Under the pieces are notes generated by a model, which did not search any database, was not told the DNA's origin, and saw only the letters and a list, made by a program, of their open reading frames with translations. Position numbers and translations under genes: made by a program. 64,000 bases of DNA from JADKCL01 sp046329055 (lineage in GTDB: Bacteria > Bacteroidota > Bacteroidia > J057 > JADKCL01), in assembly GCA_046329055.1 (NCBI GenBank), contig JAXLVK010000017.1:1-64000 (forward strand), in the 5' to 3' direction. Positions 26,828-35,415 of the stretch are shown here, piece by piece; position 1 is the stretch's first letter; each line of letters opens with the position of its first letter.

Positions 26828-28447
26828 CTATCGCCGGACGCGGAAGGTACGCTTGGTCTCCCTCCTGCTGAACAGCCGCCCGATCGGGGAAGCAATCCAA
26901 CGCATGGCGCGACCCACCGGCGGGATTTGATAGAGCCAAAAGAGCGGGTTGGTGATGATGAGGAGACGGACCAAGTTGCGAGAGAAACGCCAGAGATTGT
27001 CTCCCGAGAAAAGCTGGATCGTCGAGGTGCTTTCCAAGCTCAAGATCAAGGCCAGCGGAAGCATCACAAAGACGGGTAGCCAAGCGCCAACCCAGGGCTC
27101 AAGGACATTTTCCGTGGCCATCTTCTTGCCCTGGATCATGATCACATAAAAGGTCAGGTACAGCACCACGGAAACCACCATGGGCACGCCGACACCACCC
27201 TTGCGGATGATCGCGCCCAGCGGCGCTCCGATGAACAGAAAAATGAGGCAGGCGAGCGGCAGCGAAATCTTGAAATGGAACTCGATTTCCCGTTCCCGCA
27301 CCTTCATGTCCTGCTCCTCCAAGAGCTTGACCGCCTGTTGCGCGAGGATCCGGGATTGGCTCGTCCGGGCCACCGCGTCCTGCAGGATGTAGGCACGCTT
27401 GTTCTTTGGGAAATACTGCAGGATGTTTTCCGGCGGGATCGCGTAGGTCAGCGAGTCCACCTCGATGAAGCTGGAATCGATCTTGAGGTTTTCTTCCAAT
27501 GCCGCCGAAAACTGCCCCACAAGGCCCTTTTTCACCGTCTCGATGCTGTCCATCGCCCCTCGCAGCTGCGACAGGTTCAGCATGTAGTGGTGGGTGCTGA
27601 AGGCACTCTCCTCCGTATGCTCCGCCCCATAGCCCTGCATGTCGAAATTGTAATACAATGAGTCGAAAAACACCCGGACAAACCGTTCGGTCTGTGTCCC
27701 ATAGCGGTTTGGCTCCCTCCTCCCCTCGTAGGTCGCGCCGTGGTAAAGCATCATGTGCATGTACCGGCCGTAGGGATCGAGCTTCAATGTCCCCGATTGC
27801 GCCGTCACAAAGCGGTTGTTGATGCTGCTAGAGTCCCGAATGACGCCGAATTCACCAGGGGTGCCACGATTGTAATACATCACAGGCATGGTGTCCCTGC
27901 CGTAGCGGGTATGGTCGTAGATGGTGATCCCGTAAAGCATCTCCTTGGAGACATCCTTGTCGGTGATGCGGATCACGTAGTTGTCGATGCCGGAATTGAA
28001 GTGCCCGGGCTCCAATCGAAACACAGGCTTCAGTTGCTGGACGTCGTAGAGGATCGCGTACAATTTCAGGTTGGCCCAGGGCACCACATACGACGACAAT
28101 CCGAATGAGATCATGGACACCACCAAGGTGGCAAAGACCATGGGGCGAATCACCCGAGGCAGGGACATCCCCGCCGACCGCATCGCGGCCAACTCATAAT
28201 TCTCCCCGAAACTGCCTGTGGTGAAGAGGGAGGATAGCAACACCGCCACCGGCATCGCCAATACCATCAAGGAGATGGATGCAAATGCAAAAATCTTGAG
28301 GACCGTGAGGGTTTCAAGCCCCTTGCCGAAGAGGTCGCCCTTGTATCGGGACAAAAATTGGAGCACAAGGATGACAAGGCTCACTCCGAAGCTGCTCAAG
28401 AGTGGCCTGAGGTAGGACATGAGTATGAACTTGTTCAGCCGTGTCAC
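26828..28447 (-). CDS. LptF/LptG-family permease (copy 1)
   Basis: A protein of about 539 residues with the YjgP/YjgQ plan: three helices at the N-terminus (RLNKFILMSYLRPLLSSFGVSLVILVLQ, and VLAMPVAVLLSSL), a conserved EL(A)AMRSAGMS coupling segment, a large periplasmic beta-jellyroll (about residues 120-370) and three C-terminal helices (PLACLIFLFIGAPLGAIIRKGG). LptF and LptG form the membrane part of the LptB2FG transporter that lifts lipopolysaccharide from the inner membrane. A GTG start at 28447 aligns with the second copy at 29388-31151; the frame is open further up only with TTG. Confidence 0.85.
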   Translation of the reverse strand: MTRLNKFILMSYLRPLLSSFGVSLVILVLQFLSRYKGDLFGKGLETLTVLKIFAFASISLMVLAMPVAVLLSSLFTTGSFGENYELAAMRSAGMSLPRVIRPMVFATLVVSMISFGLSSYVVPWANLKLYAILYDVQQLKPVFRLEPGHFNSGIDNYVIRITDKDVSKEMLYGITIYDHTRYGRDTMPVMYYNRGTPGEFGVIRDSSSINNRFVTAQSGTLKLDPYGRYMHMMLYHGATYEGRREPNRYGTQTERFVRVFFDSLYYNFDMQGYGAEHTEESAFSTHHYMLNLSQLRGAMDSIETVKKGLVGQFSAALEENLKIDSSFIEVDSLTYAIPPENILQYFPKNKRAYILQDAVARTSQSRILAQQAVKLLEEQDMKVREREIEFHFKISLPLACLIFLFIGAPLGAIIRKGGVGVPMVVSVVLYLTFYVIMIQGKKMATENVLEPWVGAWLPVFVMLPLALILSLESTSTIQLFSGDNLWRFSRNLVRLLIITNPLFWLYQIPPVGRAMRWIASPIGRLFSRRETKRTFRVRR

Positions 28448-28566
28448 CCCTTGGTCGGCATCATTCGTTCTCCCTGATTGCCACCGAACCTGCGCTGGCA
28501 CCAAAAGGATGTCTAACCTAGTGGAAAATCCAGCAACAGCCGCGATGATTGTTCAAAAAAAGCTGG

Positions 28567-29382
28567 TCAACCCAGCAACTCGAACTGGTCGGCATCTGCC
28601 CAAGCCGGGAATTTCTCCCGATAGGCCGCGAGGCTGTCCCAATCCAATTCGGCGGTGATCAGCGTCGCCTCTCGCCCGCCGTGGCCCAATTGCTGCCCCA
28701 GCGCGGCGAAAAGCAGGCTGTCGCCGCTGTAATCGATCTCATTTCCGTCCGTGCCAGCGCGATTCACCCCCGCCACGTAGGCTTGGTTCTCAATCGCCCT
28801 TGCCTGCAGGAGCGCCTTCCAGTGCGCCACCCGCCTCTCTGGCCAATTCGCGACGTAGAGCAGCAGGTCATACCACATCCGGCCTTCCGGATTCATTCCA
28901 TTGCGGCTCCAGACCGGGAAACGCAGGTCATAGCAGACCATGGGGCAGATGCGCCAGCCATTCAGCGAAAAGACCTGCAGCTCAGCGCCTGCGCGATAGA
29001 CCTCATGCTCACCCGCCATCCGGAACAGGTGCCGCTTGTCGTACTTCAGCACCAGCCCAGCGTGGTTCACCACCATGAGACGGTTGTAGTATCCACCCGC
29101 CTCCTCGACCACCACGCTGCCCACGACCACTGCGTCCATCTTGTTCGCGAGGTGCTGCATCCAAGCGAGGGTATCGCCATCGGCGGCAGGTTCAGCGATT
29201 CCTTGAGGCTTCATGGTGAAGCCCGTGCTGAACATCTCCGGCAGGATGATGAGGTCATGCTTCCCTTCCTGCCCATGCAACATATTGGCGGCGCGGCTCC
29301 AGTTCTCTTGGGGATTTTCCCAAGCCAGATCCATTTGCACCAAGCATACCCTGAGCGGGCCGGGGAGTACTTCTAGTTCCAT
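28567..29382 (-). CDS. omega-amidase, nitrilase superfamily (YafV type)
   Basis: A 271-residue carbon-nitrogen hydrolase with a complete catalytic triad: Glu49 in IILPEMFSTGF, Lys116 in KYDKRHLF, Cys150 in CPMVCYDLRFPVW. The FSTGF and CYDLRFP strings are those of YafV/Nit2-like omega-amidases, which hydrolyse alpha-ketoglutaramate and alpha-ketosuccinamate formed by transaminases. It lies between the two LptF/G genes, five bases after the larger one ends, so it is in the same operon, probably by chance of gene order rather than function. Confidence 0.87.
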   Translation of the reverse strand: MELEVLPGPLRVCLVQMDLAWENPQENWSRAANMLHGQEGKHDLIILPEMFSTGFTMKPQGIAEPAADGDTLAWMQHLANKMDAVVVGSVVVEEAGGYYNRLMVVNHAGLVLKYDKRHLFRMAGEHEVYRAGAELQVFSLNGWRICPMVCYDLRFPVWSRNGMNPEGRMWYDLLLYVANWPERRVAHWKALLQARAIENQAYVAGVNRAGTDGNEIDYSGDSLLFAALGQQLGHGGREATLITAELDWDSLAAYREKFPAWADADQFELLG

Positions 29383-29387
29383 TTTCC

Positions 29388-31151
29388 CTAGGTTTTGGTT
29401 TGAGATTCCTGATAGGCCTTCCGGGCGTCGGCCTTGGATTTTTCACGCAGCTTGATGAGTTCCTCCACGGAAAGTGTATGTCGCTGCGGTCCCTTTTTCT
29501 TCATGAATGGGAGCCATCCGAACAGGAACCTCGTGATCCTGTACCAGCTCGCGCCGTAGAGAAACGGTGCCTCCGTCGCGCTCTGCCGGGTGAAGAAGAT
29601 GGCCATCGGCATCATCACCAGGATGGGCAGCCATACCCCTGTCCAGATCGGCAATACGTCCTCCCGCGCCAATTTCTTTCCCTGCATCATCAAGATGTAG
29701 AAAATGATGAAGAACACGATCGAGAAGATGACCGGCACCCCGATGCCACCCTTCCGAATGATCGCCCCTAGGCTTGCGCCGAGAAACAGGAAGACGATGC
29801 AGCTCGCAGGCAGCATCCACCGTGTATGCAGTTCGATTTCAAACTTTCGAATCTTATCGGCCTCACGTTCCTCCCGCTCGACCATGATCTTGCTGTAGTT
29901 CTCCATCGCCTGCACCTGATTGATGGTCTTGGCGAGGAGGTCCTTCTTGGTCATGTCGGGAAACCACTCCAGAACAGGCTTTTCCAATGAGCCAGCCACG
30001 ACACCACTCTTACCCACCGGAACCGAGTCATTCGCCAATTGCTCCTTAAAGCTCTTGTTCATGGTGGTGTCCAAGTGCATGTACTTCCGGTTGAAGTCCT
30101 TGTAGTCCTCCACGAAAGTCCCCGATCGACCGTAGAGGCTGTCGATCGCCTTGTTCAACTCGAAGACATTCAGCATATAATGGTGATTGCTGAAGGTCTC
30201 TTCGTCGCTTTGCTCCAAGTTGAAGCCCTGCAAGGTCACCCGGTACCGGAGTGTATCGAAATGAAAAACCTGCGTCCGTTCAGTCTTGGGGCCGCCGCCT
30301 TCATTGGGTGATTTCTCATAGACTTCACCGAACAGCAGTGTCATGTCCAGATAGCCTGTCGCCTTGCTCGGGATCATCGTCCCTTTCGAAGCCAGGGTGA
30401 TGCGGTTGTTCCCGATTTGATCCGTATGATCGAAAATCTTGACGCGGTACAATGTGTCTGTTTCCCTATCAATGTCCCCCACATGCACCGTCATCCCGTC
30501 AATGCCGCCATAGAAGTGATTGGGTTTCAAGGCAAACGTCGGCTTCACCTTGCTCAGGTCGTAGAGCAGGGTGTACAGCTTGAGGTTGGCCATCGGGGTA
30601 ATGAAAAACGAGAAGAACATACTCCCAATGGTGATCACCATCGTAGCATGGATCAGGGGTCGAATCGCCTTGAACAAACCAACACCACCGGATTTCAGGG
30701 CTGCGAGTTCGTAGCGTTCGCCCATGTTGCCCATCGTGAGCAGCGACGACAGCAACACCCCCAATGGCAATGCCAGCGTCACCAAGGTCAGGCATGCCAG
30801 CATGAAAACCTTGCCCAAAACAGAGGAATCGAGGCCCTTGCCCATGATGTCCTCCATGTACTTGGCGAGGAATTGCAGAACCAAAACAAACAGGATCACT
30901 GTGAAGGCGATCAAGAAGGGTCCGACAAATGACCGGAGGATGAGGATATGGATCTTGAGCCGATTCACGAAGAGGCTCAAGCAGGCGATGTCAAAGACGA
31001 TCGCCATGATCTGCGCATCGCGGTGGATGTCGAGTTGGTGTTCACAAAATCCGGGAAACAGCACCAACAGGCCCAAAAACGTCACCATCAATGCCGCCAC
31101 AGTGGGCGCCACGTACGGCGACAGGTCGATTTTGAGCTTAAAGATCTTCAA
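29388..31151 (-). CDS. LptF/LptG-family permease (copy 2) with N-terminal extension
   Basis: A protein of up to 587 residues with the same fold as the copy at 26828-28447: NRLKIHILILRSFVGPFLIAF, LALPLGVLLSSL, RYELAALKSGGVG, a long periplasmic jellyroll and C-terminal SCIVFLFLGASLGAIIRKGG. In front of the normal start region are about 61 extra residues with two hydrophobic segments (VAPTVAALMVTFLGLLVLF and IMAIVFDIACLSLF). The frame begins at TTG (31151), 28 bases after a -7 promoter box; GTG at 30968 would give the ordinary length. Two different copies in one operon would supply the LptF/LptG heterodimer. Confidence 0.83.
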   Translation of the reverse strand: MKIFKLKIDLSPYVAPTVAALMVTFLGLLVLFPGFCEHQLDIHRDAQIMAIVFDIACLSLFVNRLKIHILILRSFVGPFLIAFTVILFVLVLQFLAKYMEDIMGKGLDSSVLGKVFMLACLTLVTLALPLGVLLSSLLTMGNMGERYELAALKSGGVGLFKAIRPLIHATMVITIGSMFFSFFITPMANLKLYTLLYDLSKVKPTFALKPNHFYGGIDGMTVHVGDIDRETDTLYRVKIFDHTDQIGNNRITLASKGTMIPSKATGYLDMTLLFGEVYEKSPNEGGGPKTERTQVFHFDTLRYRVTLQGFNLEQSDEETFSNHHYMLNVFELNKAIDSLYGRSGTFVEDYKDFNRKYMHLDTTMNKSFKEQLANDSVPVGKSGVVAGSLEKPVLEWFPDMTKKDLLAKTINQVQAMENYSKIMVEREEREADKIRKFEIELHTRWMLPASCIVFLFLGASLGAIIRKGGIGVPVIFSIVFFIIFYILMMQGKKLAREDVLPIWTGVWLPILVMMPMAIFFTRQSATEAPFLYGASWYRITRFLFGWLPFMKKKGPQRHTLSVEELIKLREKSKADARKAYQESQTKT

Positions 31152-31178
31152 ACAGGTCTATGGCGATTCCGGAAGGTG

Positions 31179-31186
31179 CAAAATTA
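31179..31186 (-). promoter_or_regulatory. -7 box of the lptF/G-yafV operon
   Basis: Minus-strand TAATTTTG matches TAnnTTTG, with the start expected near 31172. This is close to the extended reading-frame start and far from the GTG at 30968. Confidence 0.55.
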
Positions 31187-31239
31187 GAACGCGCACCTCA
31201 ATTCCCAAGATTGTAGCCCGGCAAAATCCGTACCAATTC

Positions 31240-31287
31240 AGATAGCAATGAGCAGATAGCAGTTCTTTTCGTTACTACTATCTGCTC
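31240..31287. repeat. AGATAGCAG-type hairpin repeat, copy 1
   Basis: Direct units AGATAGCA and GAGCAGATAG (31240-31262) are followed by the inverted unit CTATCTGCTC (31278-31287). It lies between divIC and the lptF/G operon. Other copies are at 33.5, 39.3 and 40.2 kb. Confidence 0.75.
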
Positions 31288-31340
31288 ACATGAAGGGTTG
31301 TGATTGTGGAAACCACCGATCAGAAAGGGGAAGCGCCCTC

Positions 31341-31637
31341 TCAGTTCGGAGCGATGAGGAACAGGTCTTCATTGGGCCGCTTCATCATGTAGCGCTCACG
31401 GGCAAATCTTTCGATCTCCGTGATGTCGCTTTCCATCATGTTGCGGGTTTCCTCGATGCGGTCACGTTCAGCCCGGAAAAAGACCAAGTCCTCACGCAAC
31501 TGCTTGATCCGGAACTGCGTTTGCAGCCGGTCCATGAAGTTGTATCGGTCAAAGAAGAGGATCCACACCAAGGCGACCCCACCGACCAGGACATAGTAAT
31601 TGCGCAAGTAGCGCAGGATGTTTCCGAGCTTCTTCAT
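31341..31637 (-). CDS. septum formation initiator protein, DivIC/FtsB family
   Basis: A 98-residue bitopic protein: short basic N-terminus, one membrane helix (YYVLVGGVALVWILFF, residues 14-29), then a periplasmic coiled coil (DRLQTQFRIKQLREDLVFFRAE to RNMMESD) and the typical end IERFARERYMMKRPNEDLFLI. FtsB/DivIC proteins link FtsQ and FtsL at the division septum. It begins two bases after enolase stops, an arrangement common in Bacteroidota, so it is co-transcribed with eno. Confidence 0.88.
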   Translation of the reverse strand: MKKLGNILRYLRNYYVLVGGVALVWILFFDRYNFMDRLQTQFRIKQLREDLVFFRAERDRIEETRNMMESDITEIERFARERYMMKRPNEDLFLIAPN

Positions 31638-31639
31638 GA

Positions 31640-32929
31640 TTACCTCCTGTAACGGAACGATTGGCCTCCGAAGAGCGCGACCTCGCCCAGATGCTCCTCG
31701 ATGCGGAGGAGTTGGTTGTATTTCGCGATCCTGTCGCTGCGGGAAGCGGAACCCGTCTTGATCTGACCGCTGTTCAATGCCACTGCGAGGTCGGCAATGA
31801 AGGTGTCCTCCGTTTCACCACTGCGGTGGCTGATGATATTGGTGTAGGCGTTGCGGGTGGCGAGCTGCACGGCGTCAATGGTCTCGGTGAGGCTGCCGAT
31901 TTGGTTGACCTTCACCAGGATGGAGTTGGCGATGCCTTGCTTGATGCCCCGGTCGAGGCGGGTCACGTTGGTGACGAAGAGGTCGTCGCCCACGAGTTGC
32001 ACCTGACCGCCGATGGCGTCCGTGAGTTCCTTCCAGCCATCCCAGTCATCCTCGGCGAGGCCGTCCTCGATGCTGACGATGGGGTATTTCTGTGCCCAAT
32101 CCTTCCAGAAGGACACCATTTCGGAGCTCGTGCGGCTTTCGCCAGTGGATTTCTTGAAGACGTAGCGGCCTGTCTCGGCATCGTAGAACTCGGTGCTGGC
32201 AGCATCGAGGGCGATGAACATGTCCTCGCCGGGACGGTAGCCTGCCTTTTCGATGGCCTGGATCACGGTCTGGATTGCAGCCTCGTTGCTCGGGAGGTTC
32301 GGAGCAAAGCCGCCTTCGTCGCCGACGTTGGTGCTCATTCCCTTGCTCTTGAGGACCGATTTCAGGTGATGGAATACCTCGGCACCCATGCGCAATGCCT
32401 CGCGGAAGGACTCAGCCTTGAGCGGCATGACCATGAATTCCTGGATGTCCACGCTGTTGTCCGCGTGGGCGCCGCCATTGAGGATGTTCATCATCGGGAC
32501 GGGCAGGGTGCGGGCATTCACACCGCCGAGGTAGCGGTAGAGCGGCATGCCTTGCTCCATTGCAGCAGCGCGAGCGACCGCCAAGGAAACGCCCAAGATG
32601 GCATTTGCGCCCAGGCGAGCCTTGTTGTCCGTGCCGTCCAGCTCCAGCATGATGCGGTCCACCAATGCTTGGTCCTCGACATCCGTTCCAACCACTTCAG
32701 GAGCGATCAGTTCGTTCACATTCTCCACGGCCTTGAGGACACCCTTGCCGAGGTAGCGGCGGCGGTCATCGTCCCGCAGTTCGATGGCTTCGTAAGCACC
32801 AGTGGATGCCCCGGAGGGCACAGCCGCACGGCCAACGCTTCCGTCTTCGGTCAAGACCTCCACCTCCACGGTGGGATTGCCACGGGAGTCCAAAATTTCC
32901 CGGCCGGTGATATGCACAATCGCGCTCAT
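31640..32929 (-). CDS. eno: enolase
   Basis: A 429-residue phosphopyruvate hydratase of normal length. Visible motifs are the mobile loop SGASTGAYEA, the loop GDEGGFAPN, metal ligands in ALDAAS, SIEDGLAEDDWDGW and VGDDLFVTN, and the active-site HRSGETEDT. It converts 2-phosphoglycerate to phosphoenolpyruvate in glycolysis. It leads the eno-divIC operon, and a -7 promoter box sits 33 bases upstream. Confidence 0.97.
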   Translation of the reverse strand: MSAIVHITGREILDSRGNPTVEVEVLTEDGSVGRAAVPSGASTGAYEAIELRDDDRRRYLGKGVLKAVENVNELIAPEVVGTDVEDQALVDRIMLELDGTDNKARLGANAILGVSLAVARAAAMEQGMPLYRYLGGVNARTLPVPMMNILNGGAHADNSVDIQEFMVMPLKAESFREALRMGAEVFHHLKSVLKSKGMSTNVGDEGGFAPNLPSNEAAIQTVIQAIEKAGYRPGEDMFIALDAASTEFYDAETGRYVFKKSTGESRTSSEMVSFWKDWAQKYPIVSIEDGLAEDDWDGWKELTDAIGGQVQLVGDDLFVTNVTRLDRGIKQGIANSILVKVNQIGSLTETIDAVQLATRNAYTNIISHRSGETEDTFIADLAVALNSGQIKTGSASRSDRIAKYNQLLRIEEHLGEVALFGGQSFRYRR

Positions 32930-32961
32930 CCTGTTTTCAGAGATTTTAATTGAATTCTGGC

Positions 32962-32969
32962 CAAAATTA
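32962..32969 (-). promoter_or_regulatory. -7 box of the eno promoter
   Basis: Minus-strand TAATTTTG matches TAnnTTTG and gives a leader of roughly 25 bases before the eno start. The -33 element is not obvious. Confidence 0.55.
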
Positions 32970-33056
32970 AGGAAAATGTCCTCCGTGAAGGTGTCAGTTA
33001 TGCACAGAAACGAGGCCCTTGGCAGCAGAATTGGGCGGTGATGCTAAATTGCCAGC

Positions 33057-33512
33057 ATGGACAGCAAGATCACCGTTCGCCCCGCGACCATGGACGACCA
33101 CGCCCTCATCGTCGCCAACAACCAAGCCATGGCCATGGAGACGGAAAACCGCCGATTGGAGGATGCCATCGTGCAGGCGGGCGTTCGTAACCTGCTCTTG
33201 GACAGCAGCAAGGGGTTCTATTTGGTGGCGGAATGGGAAGGGAGGCCTGTCGGCAACCTCATGATCACCCGTGAATGGAGCGATTGGCGCAATGGCGACA
33301 TGTGGTGGTTCCAGAGCGTCTATCTCAAGCCCGAGGGACGAGGCAAGGGCGTATTTTCAGCAATGTTCCGAACCGTGGAGGACATGGCCCGCGCCGAAGG
33401 CGTCAAGGAGCTCCGACTCTACGTTGAGCGCGACAACCATTCCGCCCAGAAAGTCTATTCCAAGCTCGGGATGAAGCACAGCCATTACGATATGTGGGAA
33501 ATGGAGCTCTGA
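33057..33512 (+). CDS. GNAT-family N-acetyltransferase
   Basis: A 151-residue protein with the GNAT order: beta strands around KITVRPATMDDHALIVANNQ, a central WWFQSVYLKPEGRGKGVFSAMF containing the acetyl-CoA pyrophosphate loop (R-G-K-G type, near residue 100), then LRLYVERDNHSAQKVYSKLGMKH, the typical helix before the last strand. The acceptor is unknown. It is divergent from eno and runs toward carA; a hairpin repeat starts right at its stop codon. Confidence 0.85.
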   Translation: MDSKITVRPATMDDHALIVANNQAMAMETENRRLEDAIVQAGVRNLLLDSSKGFYLVAEWEGRPVGNLMITREWSDWRNGDMWWFQSVYLKPEGRGKGVFSAMFRTVEDMARAEGVKELRLYVERDNHSAQKVYSKLGMKHSHYDMWEMEL

Positions 33513-33599
33513 TAGTGAGCAGATAGCAGGTAGCAGATAGCAGTTTCGAATTGCTGAAGCGTGCAGAAATGCTATCTGCTACATGCTATCTGCTATCTA
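33513..33599. repeat. AGATAGCAG-type hairpin repeat, copy 2
   Basis: The left part (33518-33543) holds tandem GCAGATA / GGTAGCA units and the right part (33570-33598) their inverse TGCTATCTGCTA. The arms pair over about 23 bases with one mismatch and a loop of about 27 bases. It fills the space between two convergent genes and could act as a bidirectional terminator. Confidence 0.8.
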
Positions 33600-33624
33600 A
33601 GTGCAACCTTCAACAGATGGGCAA

Positions 33625-34745
33625 TTACCCCGGCACAGCGGTCCTCGCCTCCTTGAGCAATCCGATGAACTGATCGAACAGGTATCGGCTGTCGTGCGGG
33701 CCGGGTGAGGCCTCGGGGTGGTATTGCACAGAAAATGCTGGCTTGCCCACGACTTGGATGCCTTCCAGGGTTTTGTCGTTCAGGTTCACATGCGTGACCT
33801 CAACCAAGGGCGACGCCTCAGCCTGATCGAATTTCACAGCGAATCCATGATTCTGCGATGTCACCTCGCTCTTGCCTGTCACCAGGTTCTTCACGGGGTG
33901 ATTGATCCCCCGGTGTCCGTGGTGCATCTTGAATGTCTCGAGTCCCAGTGCCCGGCAAAGGATCTGATGTCCAAGGCAAATGCCGAACAAAGGCTTGCCT
34001 GTTTCCAGGAGCTGCTTCACCAATTCCACCGCCCAAGGCATTGCCGCAGGGTCACCGGGGCCATTGGAGAGGAAGAAGCCGTCTGGGTTGAAGGCGAGCA
34101 GGTCGGCGAGGGCGGACTTGGCGGGGAAGACTTTGATGTACGCCCCACGTGCCGCGAGGCTGCGCAGGATATTGGTCTTGATCCCGTAGTCCATCGCGGA
34201 AATGCGGAAGGTGGCAGTGGGATCGCCGAAGTGGTAGGCTTCCTTGGTGGAAACTGTGCTCGCAAGCTCCAAGCCTTCCATGTCGGGGCATTCCGCGAGG
34301 ATGCCACGGAGGGCCTCCTTGTCCAGGACCTCGCTGGAAATCACGCCATTCATCGCGCCTTGTGAGCGCAGGTGACGCACAAGTGCCCGCGTGTCCACGT
34401 CCGAGATGCCGACCACGCCTTGATGATCGAGGTAGTCCTGCAACTCACCGACAGAATCCGACCTTGAACCGATTTGGCTAAAGTTCTTGACCACGAGGCC
34501 CGCGATTTTGACGCCAGCGCTCTCGGCCTCCTCGGGATGCACCCCGTAGTTTCAATATGGGTATGGGTGGTGACCATCACTTGCCCAGCATGGCTCGGAT
34601 CGGTGAAGATCTCTTGGTACCCCGTCATCCCGGTATTGAAGCACATCTCCCCGGTGGTCGTGCCCACGCGTCCGATGCTGTATCCTTCAAAAAAAGTGCC
34701 GTCTGATAACATCAAGACGGCCTTTTTACGTGTATCTGTTCTCAT
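33625..34745 (-). CDS. carA: carbamoyl-phosphate synthase small subunit, frame broken by one base
   Basis: The glutamine amidotransferase subunit that feeds ammonia to CarB for arginine and pyrimidine synthesis. The N-terminal part (MRTDTRKKAVLMLSDGTFFEG to MTGYQEIFTDPSHAGQ) reads in one frame to HTHIE; the rest, from NYGVHPEEAES onward with the triad Cys in GICLGHQIL and His-Glu in YHPEASPGP, is in the next frame. The break lies at 34549-34556, where GAAAC would read correctly as GAAAAC (HIENYGVHPEE). A homopolymer error is the simplest explanation, since the gene is otherwise intact. carB is not in the window. The gene starts 10 bases after nuoE stops. Confidence 0.9.
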
Positions 34746-34755
34746 TGCCCGGTGC

Positions 34756-35310
34756 TCAAATCTTGCTTTGGTCAATGAGGGGGATGCTCACAAAGTTCGG
34801 CTCCTTGCCCGACCGCAGGTTGTCGATGAGCTCTTTCATCGAGTCCTTGGTGAGGTTGTGGACGTAGTGACGGTTGGTGACTTGTGCGACGGGACCCGTG
34901 TCACAGGCTCCGAGGCATTCGGCATAGCGGAAGAAGAACAGGCCGTCCTTGCTGTAACCGCTGTCATCGCAACCGGTGTATTCCTTCGCAAACTTGAGGA
35001 CTTCGTCGCCGCCGAGTTCGCCGCAGGCGAAGCAGGTGCAGACGTCGAGGACGTACTTGGGTACCGCCTGCTTGAAGTACATGGTGTAAAACGAGGCCAC
35101 ACCATATACATGTGCGTAGGACAGACCCAGGGTGTCGGCCACGAGTTGGATGGCATCCTTTGAGAGCCAACCCCACTTGTTCTGTGCCATCCACAGCACA
35201 GGCATCACTGCCGAGCGGATGGACGGATACTTGCCTTGATGGCCGCGGATCTCGATCAGTTCCTCTTCCGTGAACTGAAAATCCCTTTTATCTAAGCTGA
35301 TTTCTGCCAA
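34756..35310 (-). CDS. nuoE: NADH-quinone oxidoreductase subunit E
   Basis: A 184-residue thioredoxin-like 2Fe-2S protein of complex I. It shows GWLSKDAIQLVADTLGLSYAHVYGVASFYTMY, CTCFACGE with the first two cysteines, and ECLGACDTGPVAQ with the last two. Electrons pass from FMN in NuoF to this cluster. No nuoF follows, as carA comes next, so complex I genes are scattered or split here. Translation starts at TTG (35310) with a strong GGAGG five bases upstream; no ATG fits. Confidence 0.9.
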   Translation of the reverse strand: MAEISLDKRDFQFTEEELIEIRGHQGKYPSIRSAVMPVLWMAQNKWGWLSKDAIQLVADTLGLSYAHVYGVASFYTMYFKQAVPKYVLDVCTCFACGELGGDEVLKFAKEYTGCDDSGYSKDGLFFFRYAECLGACDTGPVAQVTNRHYVHNLTKDSMKELIDNLRSGKEPNFVSIPLIDQSKI

Positions 35311-35335
35311 AATGACCTCCGTTTAGGAATTTGCC

Positions 35336-35343
35336 CAAAAATA
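35336..35343 (-). promoter_or_regulatory. -7 box of the nuoE promoter
   Basis: Minus-strand TATTTTTG matches TAnnTTTG, followed by GGAGG-N5-TTG, the clearest Shine-Dalgarno in the window. It shares the 105-base divergent gap with the lpxD promoter. Confidence 0.6.
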
Positions 35344-35388
35344 GAAGATTGGGGCGGAATTGGAAAATTATATCAGATCAAAAATTCC

Positions 35389-35396
35389 TACTTTTG
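35389..35396 (+). promoter_or_regulatory. -7 box of the lpx operon promoter
   Basis: TACTTTTG matches TAnnTTTG and lies 19 bases before the lpxD start at 35416. Confidence 0.6.
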
Positions 35397-35415
35397 GCCG
35401 TTTGATTCTTGGAGC

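Noticed and set aside
31661..32953. 430-codon open frame on the plus strand opposite eno
   Set aside because: It mirrors the codon pattern of enolase on the other strand; enolase is certain and the mirror protein has no recognisable domain.
34350..34775. Programmed ribosomal frameshifting in carA
   Set aside because: No slippery heptamer or downstream pseudoknot is apparent, and similar single-base breaks occur in leuS and the glmU-like gene, so a sequence error is simpler.
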